DNA from: Pseudeuparius sepicola
Taxonomy: Eukaryota; Arthropoda; Insecta; Coleoptera; Anthribidae
Direction of reading: 5' to 3'
Length of the DNA: 64,000 nucleotides
Assembly: GCA_963920635.1 (NCBI GenBank)
Contig: OY987298.1
Span: 18,385,647 to 18,449,646, forward strand
Positions 8,601-15,914 of the stretch are shown piece after piece. Every line of letters starts with the position of its first letter. The first letter of the stretch is position 1. Below the pieces are notes generated by a model. The model made no database searches. It worked only from the letters and a program-made list of their open reading frames with translations, and was not told where the DNA came from. The position numbers and the translations under genes are program-made.

Positions 8601-9977
8601 AAGACAAAAATTTGTAGACAAAACTTGGACAGTCCCTTAGTTATTACCGAAACTCCTAAAACTCCTTTCGAAAGAATAAATATCGACATCCTAGAAATCC
8701 CAGTAAAAAATAATATCCTTACCATAAGAGACGAACTAACAAAATTTACCCAAGCTTATGCACTTCCTAATAAAACAGCGAGATCTGTAGTAGACGCTCT
8801 TTTACTCTATTTTCAACATTTTGGAACTCCTTTAAGAATCCATTGCGATGTAGGTAAAGAATTTAATAATCAATTAATGAAAGATCTTTGTAAATTATAC
8901 AATATAAAATTAACTTTCTCTAGTGTTAGTCATCCGCAATCAAATGGCTCCTTAGAAAGATTTCATGCCACCTTAACTGAAATGATACGCGCATGTAGTC
9001 CAGAAAATCCTAACGAACACCCATTTCAAATGCTCCCTTACGCTTGTATAGCATATAACAATTCTATAAATAAAACACACGGCTTTACTCCTTACGAATT
9101 GCTATTCGGTCACACCTCGTCTCGACCTCCAGAAGTTTTGTATAATCAGCAAGAATTAATCTCTAAGTACGTTGGCGATTTAAACAATAAAATAAAGCAT
9201 TATTATGAAGTGGCAAGAAAGCGTACGGATATGCGCAAACAAAAGGCGAAACAGCGATTTGATACACACGTTTCGGAGCAGCGACAATTTCGCGTAGGAG
9301 AAAAGGTTTATGTCAAGGAGTCCCAAATAAAAAATAAACTAGCTAACAAATTTAATGGACCCTATAAAATTAAAGAAATTTATACGAATTCAGCTTTGCT
9401 ACATAACCCAATTACTAACCAAACTACAAAAATGAATTTTGATATGCTAAAGAAATGTCACGAATTACAGGAAGAAGAACTAACGGTTAAAGAATTCTTT
9501 TATACTCTAGATCGAAAAATCCCTATTGAAAATAATAACGTTTCCATTGAACTGGGCAACTTATTTGATGCCCCTGAAAATATTTCATTAGCTCACTGTG
9601 TATCTAAAGATTTAGAAATGAATGCAGGAATTGCAAAAGAATTTAAGAATAAATTTGGACACGTAGATGAACTAAAAAATCAAAATAAGTCAATTGGTGA
9701 AATAGCAGTACTTCAACTTCCGACAAGAAATATTTATTATTTAATAACTAAAGAATTTTTCTATTATAAACCAACTTATGCTAATTTATTTAATTGCTTG
9801 AAGGAATTACGAACAAATTGTCTCGAGAGCACTGATGAAAAAGATAAAATTATAGCTATACCCAAGCTAGCTTGTGGATTAGACAAATTAGATTGGGACA
9901 CAGTTCTCCCTATGATCAAATATATTTTCAAAAATACTGATATTAAAATAATTTGTTATATCGAACCAAGTTCCTAA
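5520..9977 (+). CDS. pol: Pol polyprotein: protease, RT, RNase H, integrase, macro domain
   Basis: About 1,485 codons in the -1 frame relative to gag, with no stop from 5472 to 9975. Order of domains: retropepsin (D-T-G-A at 5667-5678, later G-I-L-G-A-D-F-L); an Asn-rich linker around 5980-6130; reverse transcriptase with YMDD at 7068-7079; RNase H (T-D-A-S near 7512, then V-T-D-H-R-P-L-T-W); integrase with an H-x-H..C-x2-C zinc region near 8475-8600 and D, D, E at 8685, 8847 and 8955, giving D-x35-E; and a macro domain from about 9540 to 9970. The first ATG in frame after the protease, at 6222, is not the real start. Integrase and RT motifs are complete, so the protein is probably active. 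The final 25 bases overlap env. Confidence 0.95.
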   Translation, partial: SINSLGPESYSQLQKSWYDQYGPNVCINTVDNSNLYYIKDNTDKYKILIDTGAGISIFKPETVQQFLNRCPENFQIKGISGQSIPITEAVFVSFTGPLSPHKVCICDLDIGFDGILGADFLERYGAIVDFRNKQLITYYKVHELFKDGDELNELTNNNDNNNRVVYKRQVNVDERYDSLHINAYERNNNNNNDYTENINNFESENTSYNINQVTIEPRCEKICKFHTNKYTNKEMILCAQRVEKVYVPNAIVKINEDGNFYTTILNANAITKDICFEEFEFEPYIKETNASANIICNFNKTKSRVEEIKESLRLEHLNEEEKELITNLCLNFEDIFYFDGDFLSFTNEIKHTIDTGDAKPIFTKSYRYPQVHKEEVKTQINKMLSQGIIRPSVSPWSSPVWVVPKKLDASGKQKWRIVIDYRKLNELTVNDRYPLPNISDILDQLGNCHYFTTLDLASGFQQIEMNPEDISKTAFSVENGHFEYLRMPFGLRNAPSTFQRVMDNILMGIQNEKCLVYMDDIIIYSSTINEHISRITEVFQRLRNSNLKIQPDKCEFLRKEVIYLGHVITPEGVKPNPQKVQAVIDFPQPANTKQIKQFLGLTGYYRKFIPNFAKMTKPLTRLLRKDVPFIFDKDCRESFEQLKNALITSPILIYPNFEKEFVLTTDASAFAVGAVLSQGPVGNDLPIAYFSRTLSPAEIKYSVIEKELLAIIAAVKNYRPYLFGRKFLLVTDHRPLTWLFSIKDPGSRLARWRLKLEEYNYQIIYKPGKINRNADALSRIKINHIKEAVSFHTSLDEPSTSHDNPQDIDPPIDNNETDEIAIICNEFDRFFDLYKTTSMIDYSKIQYTNNQLLDKTHKDIVLIFQQDKLTDLHEKVIDDLLELNPDFNYNKANVLSSQTVAKRKYYIIPVPFNFETAIQVLFISLYYSKHIFEENKTYYIENNPDFPILEMFNFLFSDKNFQLTICQNIVTIPDEDQIPIIIDQFHSGKTNLHRGINETIRRIKQKYNWTGLTKDVETFIRQCEICQKTKICRQNLDSPLVITETPKTPFERINIDILEIPVKNNILTIRDELTKFTQAYALPNKTARSVVDALLLYFQHFGTPLRIHCDVGKEFNNQLMKDLCKLYNIKLTFSSVSHPQSNGSLERFHATLTEMIRACSPENPNEHPFQMLPYACIAYNNSINKTHGFTPYELLFGHTSSRPPEVLYNQQELISKYVGDLNNKIKHYYEVARKRTDMRKQKAKQRFDTHVSEQRQFRVGEKVYVKESQIKNKLANKFNGPYKIKEIYTNSALLHNPITNQTTKMNFDMLKKCHELQEEELTVKEFFYTLDRKIPIENNNVSIELGNLFDAPENISLAHCVSKDLEMNAGIAKEFKNKFGHVDELKNQNKSIGEIAVLQLPTRNIYYLITKEFFYYKPTYANLFNCLKELRTNCLESTDEKDKIIAIPKLACGLDKLDWDTVLPMIKYIFKNTDIKIICYIEPSS
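9540..9974 (+). other. OARD1/TARG1-type macro domain at the C-terminus of Pol
   Basis: The last ~145 residues of Pol read as a macro domain of the small OARD1/TARG1 group, which bind ADP-ribose and remove it from glutamate or aspartate. Landmarks: G-N-L-F; S-L-A-H-C-V-S-x-D-x-x-M-x-x-G-I-A; Y-Y-L-I-T-K (Lys codon 9750-9752); K-P-T-Y; and A-C-G-L-D (Asp codon 9882-9884) followed by K-L-D-W. The Lys and Asp match the catalytic pair known in human TARG1, so an active hydrolase is plausible. It is in frame with integrase and has the same codon usage. I know of no standard Gypsy Pol with this module. Confidence 0.85.
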
Positions 9978-11869
9978 TTCTGAAACTTCGTTACAGATTT
10001 TCTTTGTTCGCTACCGCTATGGCACAATATACACTGCGACCAATTAATAACACCATAGGCGTGTTCTATCAAGAGCAATCCGGACTCAAAATTTCTAATG
10101 ACAAGTGGAGTTTATTGGTATATAAAGACATTTCATCTCTAAAAACAACATTCGAAAATAATAATAAAATTTTAGAAAATATGCAATTTATAATTCAACC
10201 AAAAGACGTACGAATGGCCGCCTTTCTAAGCGAAGTTAAGTCACATCTCACTTTACTAAATCAACTTTCCGAAAACATTGCGCTCAAATTTGAAGAATTA
10301 GCTATTGATGTAAGAAGATATAAAAGAGGTTTAATTAATGGTTTAGGGTCAGTTTGGAAATTTATTACCGGAAATTTAGACGCTTCAGACGGACAGTATT
10401 ATAACGATTGTATCGACAAAATTAACAGAGACGAACACGAATTAGAAAAATTAATGAAAAAACAAATTTTAGTAACTACTTCAGTTATCAAAAACTTTAA
10501 CGACTCTATCAACAAATTACAAATTGATGAAATTACTTTTAATAATGACATAAAACAAATCGAAAATTACATTTATAACATTTCTGATAATTTTAATTAT
10601 TACACTGCAAAATTACAAGTTTTAGAGATGGCCGAAAGACTCCTAGAATCCTATACCTTTATCGAAAGCAATTTAAATGACATTCTAAACTCTATTACTT
10701 TTGCAAAACTACATATCATTCACACGTCAGTTATAACTCCTGAAGACCTAGTTCATCATTTGCAAATAATCGCTCAAACTTTAAACAAAAATAATTTGCC
10801 CTTAACTCCTCAACTTCTAAATGTTGCAACTTATCTTGATTTTATAGAACTAAAGGTTTTTCAAACAGAAAATAGACTTGTTTTTATATTAGACATTCCT
10901 TTAGTAGAACCTCAATGGTATACTCTTTATGGAATTTATCCTATTCCAATTTTCGACAATAAAACTGGATTTTATCACATGGTATCCACTGATACTAAAT
11001 TTGTAGCAAAAAGCGATGACCCAACTCTCTATGTAATTCTCTATGATATAAAAAATTGTAAAGAACTAGCATTTGATTTAATAATGTGCAAAGATTTATA
11101 TCCTACTCCTATTGACTCACATTCAAGATGTGAAGCTCAATTATTAGAGGTAAAAACCCATTTACCTAATACTTGTGACATAGTCACAATTTCAATTGAA
11201 AGTTACAATGTACAATTGATTCAAGAGAATCAATGGTTAATAATTTTAAGTGAAATATTTCCTATAACTATTAAGTGCAAAAATCAAAATCCTTTGACTA
11301 TAATGCTAGACAAAACTTCAATTTTAACGTTAAAATCTGAATGCATTGCTTATATTGGAAGTACTAAAATTCAAACGAAAAATTTAAATAAATCTAATCA
11401 AACCTATAAATTTCACCCAATTAATATACCATTTGAATGTTGCAAAGAAACTCCAAATAAACTAAAATATCCTGACTTAAAACCTTTACAACTAAATAAA
11501 TTTAATTATGACGATTTAAATGTCGCAAAGCATAAATTAGACGAATATGCAAAGGATCTTGATAATATTATTAACGAACCAACTGTAAATAAGTATACGC
11601 CAATATTGACATATCTATCCATTGCTTTAATCATACTTTTAATTATTGTGTACTTTTATTTTAAATGTAAAAAGTCTAGGAACATTAAAATAGGCATTAT
11701 TACTACTAATAACGGAGACGATCCTCCACAACCTCCTAGAACACGAAATCGCGTTTTTCAAAATTTAAGAAAATTTGTTACTGTCAAAAGAAGACCTTCG
11801 TATAGATTGGACGAACCTCGCGAAGAAGAAGAAATTGAACTAAATTCTAATACTAAAACATATGCCTAA
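9953..11869 (+). CDS. env: Envelope glycoprotein (errantivirus / baculovirus F-like)
   Basis: A 638-aa frame with features of insect retrovirus envelope fusion proteins. A furin-type site RRYKR (10313-10327, residue ~125) is followed directly by a glycine-rich hydrophobic stretch beginning GLINGLGSVW, as in F-like fusion peptides. A helical region, Cys-containing ectodomain and a single membrane segment (ILTYLSIALIILLIIVY, about residues 549-571) follow, then a basic tail of ~65 aa. The annotated ATG overlaps pol; another ATG lies at 10019, and a possible splice acceptor (TTACAG, 9991-9996) precedes it, as expected if env is made from a spliced RNA. The frame is unbroken. Whether the element is infectious cannot be told from sequence. 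Confidence 0.85.
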   Translation: MLYRTKFLILKLRYRFSLFATAMAQYTLRPINNTIGVFYQEQSGLKISNDKWSLLVYKDISSLKTTFENNNKILENMQFIIQPKDVRMAAFLSEVKSHLTLLNQLSENIALKFEELAIDVRRYKRGLINGLGSVWKFITGNLDASDGQYYNDCIDKINRDEHELEKLMKKQILVTTSVIKNFNDSINKLQIDEITFNNDIKQIENYIYNISDNFNYYTAKLQVLEMAERLLESYTFIESNLNDILNSITFAKLHIIHTSVITPEDLVHHLQIIAQTLNKNNLPLTPQLLNVATYLDFIELKVFQTENRLVFILDIPLVEPQWYTLYGIYPIPIFDNKTGFYHMVSTDTKFVAKSDDPTLYVILYDIKNCKELAFDLIMCKDLYPTPIDSHSRCEAQLLEVKTHLPNTCDIVTISIESYNVQLIQENQWLIILSEIFPITIKCKNQNPLTIMLDKTSILTLKSECIAYIGSTKIQTKNLNKSNQTYKFHPINIPFECCKETPNKLKYPDLKPLQLNKFNYDDLNVAKHKLDEYAKDLDNIINEPTVNKYTPILTYLSIALIILLIIVYFYFKCKKSRNIKIGIITTNNGDDPPQPPRTRNRVFQNLRKFVTVKRRPSYRLDEPREEEEIELNSNTKTYA

Positions 11870-11906
11870 TTTAATGTCAAAATTTGTTAACACAAATTTT
11901 TAATAT

Positions 11907-11917
11907 AAGGGGGAAGG
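11907..11917 (+). other. Polypurine tract
   Basis: AAGGGGGAAGG lies immediately before the 3' LTR, the usual place for the plus-strand primer of an LTR retroelement. Confidence 0.85.
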
Positions 11918-12330
11918 TGTTATATCCGACCTCAAGCATCACCTTGATCATAACCTTGTTTTTACCCTTGATTCTGTTTACTGTTGGATATTATGTTCTC
12001 ATTCTCTATTGTTCAAGATGCTTACTACAAAGATATCATTTTCCATTGTATATTGTTCTAGAATGATTACTAGAACATATCATATTCCTTTTGAGTATTG
12101 TTAAAACTTGCTTACTGCAAGAATTGCAGAATTTGATCTTCCCTTTGTCTTTATATTCTTTTCCCATGAGAACCACAACACCTCAGCATAACAGATCTGT
12201 ATAAATAGGACCTAGTAAAGTAAGAGTGTTAATTCTAGTCTTGTCTGTAGTCTAAGCCGAAACTCTGTAACTCGCGTTACTCGAATAAAAGTTTTTTAAA
12301 AAAGTCTTCGTCTTCACGTCGCCCGTAACA
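11918..12330 (+). repeat. 3' LTR
   Basis: A 413-bp repeat matching the 5' LTR with no difference seen by eye. It ends TAACA and is followed by TAGA (12331-12334), the target duplication. The last bases of this LTR now replace the original polypyrimidine region before exon 2 of gene 1. A 60-codon frame inside it is not a gene. Confidence 0.95.
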
Positions 12331-12333
12331 TAG

Positions 12334-12446
12334 ATGAAGGAGAACCGTGCATTAAACACATTCCTGGAAATCCAAAGACGTCTGATTCAACTTGTGGACT
12401 ACACTTAAAATGCTGTCATAACAAATGTGAGAAGAAAATTGGATAA
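12334..12446 (+). CDS. Gene 1, exon 2: C-terminal half of secreted 10-Cys peptide
   Basis: Starts right after TAG of the retroelement's target duplication and completes the split codon left by exon 1 as GAT. It encodes E-G-E-P-C-I-K-H-I-P-G-N-P-K-T-S-D-S-T-C-G, then L-K-C-C-H-N-K-C and a short basic tail, with TAA at 12444. This is the same layout as exon 2 of genes 2-5 and 7, except that C-G-x-G-L has become C-G-L-H-L. The reading frame is intact. The intron from 1700 to 12333 holds the retroelement, so splicing of gene 1 is doubtful or at least altered. Confidence 0.8.
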
Positions 12447-12650
12447 CATATTTGTATGGAGTTCTTTTCAAAAATTACTTGCACTCATATAAATATACAT
12501 ATTATATTAAGCACATAATATATCTAACTATTGAATTGTTAATATAGTATTTTCAAGTAATGACCTGTTCATATTGCACATAAAACAAATATTAGACAAT
12601 CTGTATACGATTAAAATATTGTTGTATTTCTTTATCGCTTCGCCTGGAAG

Positions 12651-12658
12651 TATAAATA
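12651..12658 (+). promoter_or_regulatory. TATA box of gene 2
   Basis: TATAAATA lies 74 bp before the gene 2 start codon. The block from here to the ATG is conserved in the pseudogene copy at 24120-24200, including a TTTAACGAC segment and CACTCCA, which supports it as a real core promoter. Confidence 0.6.
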
Positions 12659-12731
12659 CTATGCATCATTTATTTAACGACCTGTTCTCATATTAATTTC
12701 TAAGCACTCCAAGCGAAAGCCTGCCATCAAA

Positions 12732-14366
12732 ATGCGTCAATTTTTTCTATTCACTTTTTGCTTGTTCACATTTTTGATTCAAACAAATGGAGACGAAATA
12801 GACTGCAGTAGTACAGCCGTTGACTGTTTTTGGGTACCAACTTCGTGCTCACAAGGTTATGTTTTGGGAAATGGAGGCACGTGTAACGCTTGCACTGTTT
12901 GTCTTAAGGCCTTGGGTATGTATATAGTTTTAAAATAAAATTGATCTACCTATTTTTTTGGAAAGGAATTTCAAAAAAATTGCGTTAAACATTCAAATTT
13001 TATCAGATATTTTGTACCTAAATGGACGATACATACGAAACACACAAAAATTTACATACGGTATTAGCTACTACAAAATATAAGGATAGGTATGTACTTA
13101 GATCTTTAAAACATAAACGAACTAAAAACAGTCTCAGATAGAATATTCTGGTAAATAATACAAAAATTACGCTGCAAGCGCTTTTTTAAATTTCAAGGTC
13201 AAATAAATGGTTCGATGAATGTCAAAAATGACAAAATAATAGTTATAAAATATTTATCAATCCACGATAATAATCTTTTTTTCTATCAACTTGTCTATAT
13301 TTTTCTTTGGCTATTAATTATTGCCCTTGAAACTATGTGGATTAAATAATATTCATAACTTTTTAAAGAAGTAGTTGTTTCAATAAATTGTGGTTTATAA
13401 AGCTCATACCAAATTGTGTACAGAGTGTTGCACAAAACGACGACACACCAATCAGATTTTTTAAAATAGAACACCAAATATATTTTTGAATTTTTTAAAC
13501 CTATATAAAAATACACCCAAGGCAAAAATAGAGGATATTATTTTGAAATTTCAGAGTAATGCCTACGAATTCGAAGAAGTAAAGTTACAATGTGAAATAT
13601 TTGAAAAATTGAGATATTGCCTAATTTTTGCCGCCAGTGTATTGTCATTTGGAAATGTTATACCTACTAAATGTTGGGAGCCTTTGAAATTTTCCTTAAA
13701 TTCTCAAAAAAATATATATGCGCATACCTATTTTGGATAAAAATTGATGTAAAATCTAAAAAGTTCCTAATAAACTCCTGGACAAAATTAAGGCACCAAC
13801 ATAATAAATCCCCACAAAAATTGCATCTTTTAAAACAAATTAATGGAAAAATAAATTAATGGAAACTAAATGAAAAGCAACCAATTCCATTATTTAATTA
13901 GTTTAACAGTAGCAAATGTTCATATTCTTGGTAGACACCCAAAATAATTTAAAATATAATTTGAAATTTTATATGTTGGTGCGTTAATTTTGTCCAGAAG
14001 TATATTTTATAATTTTAGCATTCCTATCATCCAAACGAGCATTTCTTCTCATTGCATCGATCGTCATAAGTAGATTTCAAAAATATACAGGGTGTTTCTG
14101 ACAAATGATAAAAGAGAGAGAGGAAGTTGTTTCCAATGAAAAATTACACATAGATGCAAAATCATGGCCTTCTATTAATTTTTTAGTTTTTTTTATAATT
14201 AGTTTTAGTTAAAAACTAAAGAACCAGGCCTAAGTGAGTTATTATATATTACATTTTAGGTCCTGGAATTGCATGCATTCCACACATAATTGGTAATCCA
14301 GAGACGTCAGGTTCAGCTTGTGGAGAAGGATTGAAATGTTCTTCAGGTGTATGCATCAAAGAATGA
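12732..14366 (+). CDS. Gene 2: secreted 10-Cys peptide, two exons
   Basis: Exon 1 is 12732-12915 and exon 2 is 14260-14366, joined across a 1,344-bp GTATGT..TTTTAG intron in phase 1; the product is 96 aa. MRQFFLFTFCLFTFLIQ is a signal peptide, and the mature chain starts D-E-I-D-C. It has ten cysteines: six in exon 1 and four in exon 2 (A-C-I-P-H-I-I-G-N-P-E-T-S-G-S-A-C-G, then G-L-K-C and V-C). It is probably a compact, disulfide-bonded extracellular peptide. The fold resembles the IGFBP/SIBD N-terminal pattern (inference), and no biochemical role can be assigned. The intron holds a MITE at 13776-14000. It lies just 286 bp downstream of gene 1 exon 2 in the same orientation. Confidence 0.85.
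13776..14000. mobile_element. Tc1-like MITE in gene 2 intron
   Basis: CTGGACAAAATTAAGGCACC near 13778 is repeated in inverted form at 13973-13997. The ends resemble those of Tc1-type elements. Length is about 225 bp with no ORF. Flanking intron sequence around 13231-13290 is shared with the pseudogene region near 25260-25320. Confidence 0.65.
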
Positions 14367-14659
14367 ATCTCTAAAGTTTGTAATTACGACAGTAATAATT
14401 TAGAAACATAATGATAATTATTCAAAAGTGTAAAAGTGAATTAGTTATTTCTTTATATTCCATCCCTTATCGTCACTTATCATCATGCAAATATATATTT
14501 ATTTGTTTCTTTTTGATTTTGAGTAGGTAGGTACCTATTCGGTTCTGTGCAATTTTTGGAATCTAAATATAAAACACAACTTTTCACTTTCAAAAAAATT
14601 ATTTTTCTTTATTTTATTTTTATTAGAAATTAACTTTCTACTTTTATTGCGAAGCCATG

Positions 14660-15195
14660 CCAACATGTGATTTCTCTTTTTACAAATATTCCTACAGATC
14701 TTGTCATAAGAATTATAAAAAACGTTGGAATAAAATTCCTGCACAAACATAATAACCTCCTGAAACTTTTTCAAAATTATTTACTTTTTGTGTTGATTCT
14801 AGAAATTTCAAATTTAATGACACCTTTTATAAACAAATTTATGGATTAGGTAGGTATGGGTAATTTCATGTCTCCCATTTGGGCTGATTTAGTTATGTCA
14901 GAATTACAAAATCAAACTTCTAATAATAATAATAATTAGAGAAATTTCCAATAAAGGCTTTATTAAAATACCATATTATGTTTCACGACTTTCTGAAAAA
15001 CTAGACCACTGCTTACGTTCTGGAAACAAATTTATAACATTTAGTTAGAAACTGGCTCGGAAACTGGAGTAGCAGAGCATAAAAGAGACTGCAGGAAACG
15101 CAACATTATTAATCCTACTGTCGTGAAATTTAACCATAAATTTGATTTTAACGAAACTAAAGTTGCTTGTTTCAACGTTCTCAACAAATAAATGC
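14660..15195 (+). pseudogene. Penelope-like element relic (RT end and GIY-YIG-type tail)
   Basis: The frame from 14667 reads S-L-F-T-N-I-P, then about 55 residues later F-I-N-K-F-M-D, and after a stop V-G-M-G-N-F-M-S-P-I-W-A-D-L-V-M. These match the order of reverse transcriptase motifs in Penelope-like elements (SLFTNIP; Y-x-Q..G-x-x-M-G-S-P-L-S-P-x-x-A-D). Near 15045-15175 another piece reads E-T-G-V-A-E-H-K-R-D-C-R and later H-K-F-D-F-N-E-T-K-V, like the end of the Penelope endonuclease region. Stops and frame changes show it is dead. I recognise it from motifs only. Confidence 0.6.
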
Positions 15196-15457
15196 CCATT
15201 TTTCATTTAACATCACGTTATTAAGTAACCTATACCTAATATTTTTGACACTGACTTTGAATATACAGATATATTATAATTTTTACTAAATATTTACATA
15301 ACAGAAACAAACTAAGGTAGTAAAACGTTAATATACTTACAAATTATTTAAAATCATCAATCTTATTTCTGGTAAGTCTTCTTTTTATATATAAATTTAT
15401 AACATGTGCCAAAAAAACGTTTTTCTTACATTAGCTAGTATTTTTAATTTTTTTTTA

Positions 15458-15801
15458 TTACTGGGAGTCGACCAAAAATTAAAAAACGACAGTTGTCAAA
15501 TAAACGTCAGTTTTTGTTTTTATAGTTTGTCCATTAAAATTGTTTGTTTTTGTTGCAACAAAACAAAAATAAAAAAACGACAGTTGTCAAATAAACGTCA
15601 GTTTTTGTTTTTATTGTTTGTCCATTAAAATTGTTTGTTTTTGTTGCAACAAAACAAAAATCAAAAAACGACAGTTGTCAAACGTCAGTTTTTGTTTTTA
15701 TTGTTTGTCCATTACAATTGTTTGTTTTGTTGCAACAAAACCAAACAATTTTAATGACAATGACAACTGTCGTTTTTTTATTTTTGGTCGACTACCAGTA
15801 A
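15458..15801. mobile_element. Foldback element with internal ~103-bp tandem repeats
   Basis: The ends TTACTGGGAGTCGACC (15458) and GGTCGACTACCAGTAA (to 15801) are inverted, continuing inward as ACGACAGTTGTCA and TGACAACTGTCGT. Between them a unit containing GTTTGTTTTTGTTGCAACAA and ACGACAGTTGTCAAA occurs about three times, so the element grew by internal tandem duplication. The two ORFs crossing it only translate the repeat. Confidence 0.8.
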
Positions 15802-15914
15802 TAAAAAATAAAAAAAATTTACACGACCAGGAAAAAAGAAGAATTTTATAAATTAGTATTTTTAGGTTATGTTATATTCATTTTATATTGTATTTTAGAG
15901 CCCTGATGAAGATT

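Larger units (their letters stand above)
3651..12330 (+). mobile_element. Errantivirus-like Ty3/Gypsy LTR retroelement with gag, pol and env
   Basis: An 8,680-bp element with two 413-bp LTRs (3651-4063, 11918-12330) that look identical by eye. The LTRs start TGTTA and end TAACA. A tRNA-type primer site, gag, pro-pol, env and a polypurine tract lie between them in normal order. A 4-bp TAGA duplication flanks it (3647-3650 and 12331-12334). Identical LTRs and long open frames point to a very recent insertion. It landed across the 3' splice site of host gene 1. Unusual for the group are a CCHC zinc knuckle in gag and a macro domain at the end of pol. Confidence 0.95.

Noticed and set aside
11884..12066. 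60-codon frame in the 3' LTR
   Set aside because: Lies in non-coding U3 and is not specific to any retroelement protein.
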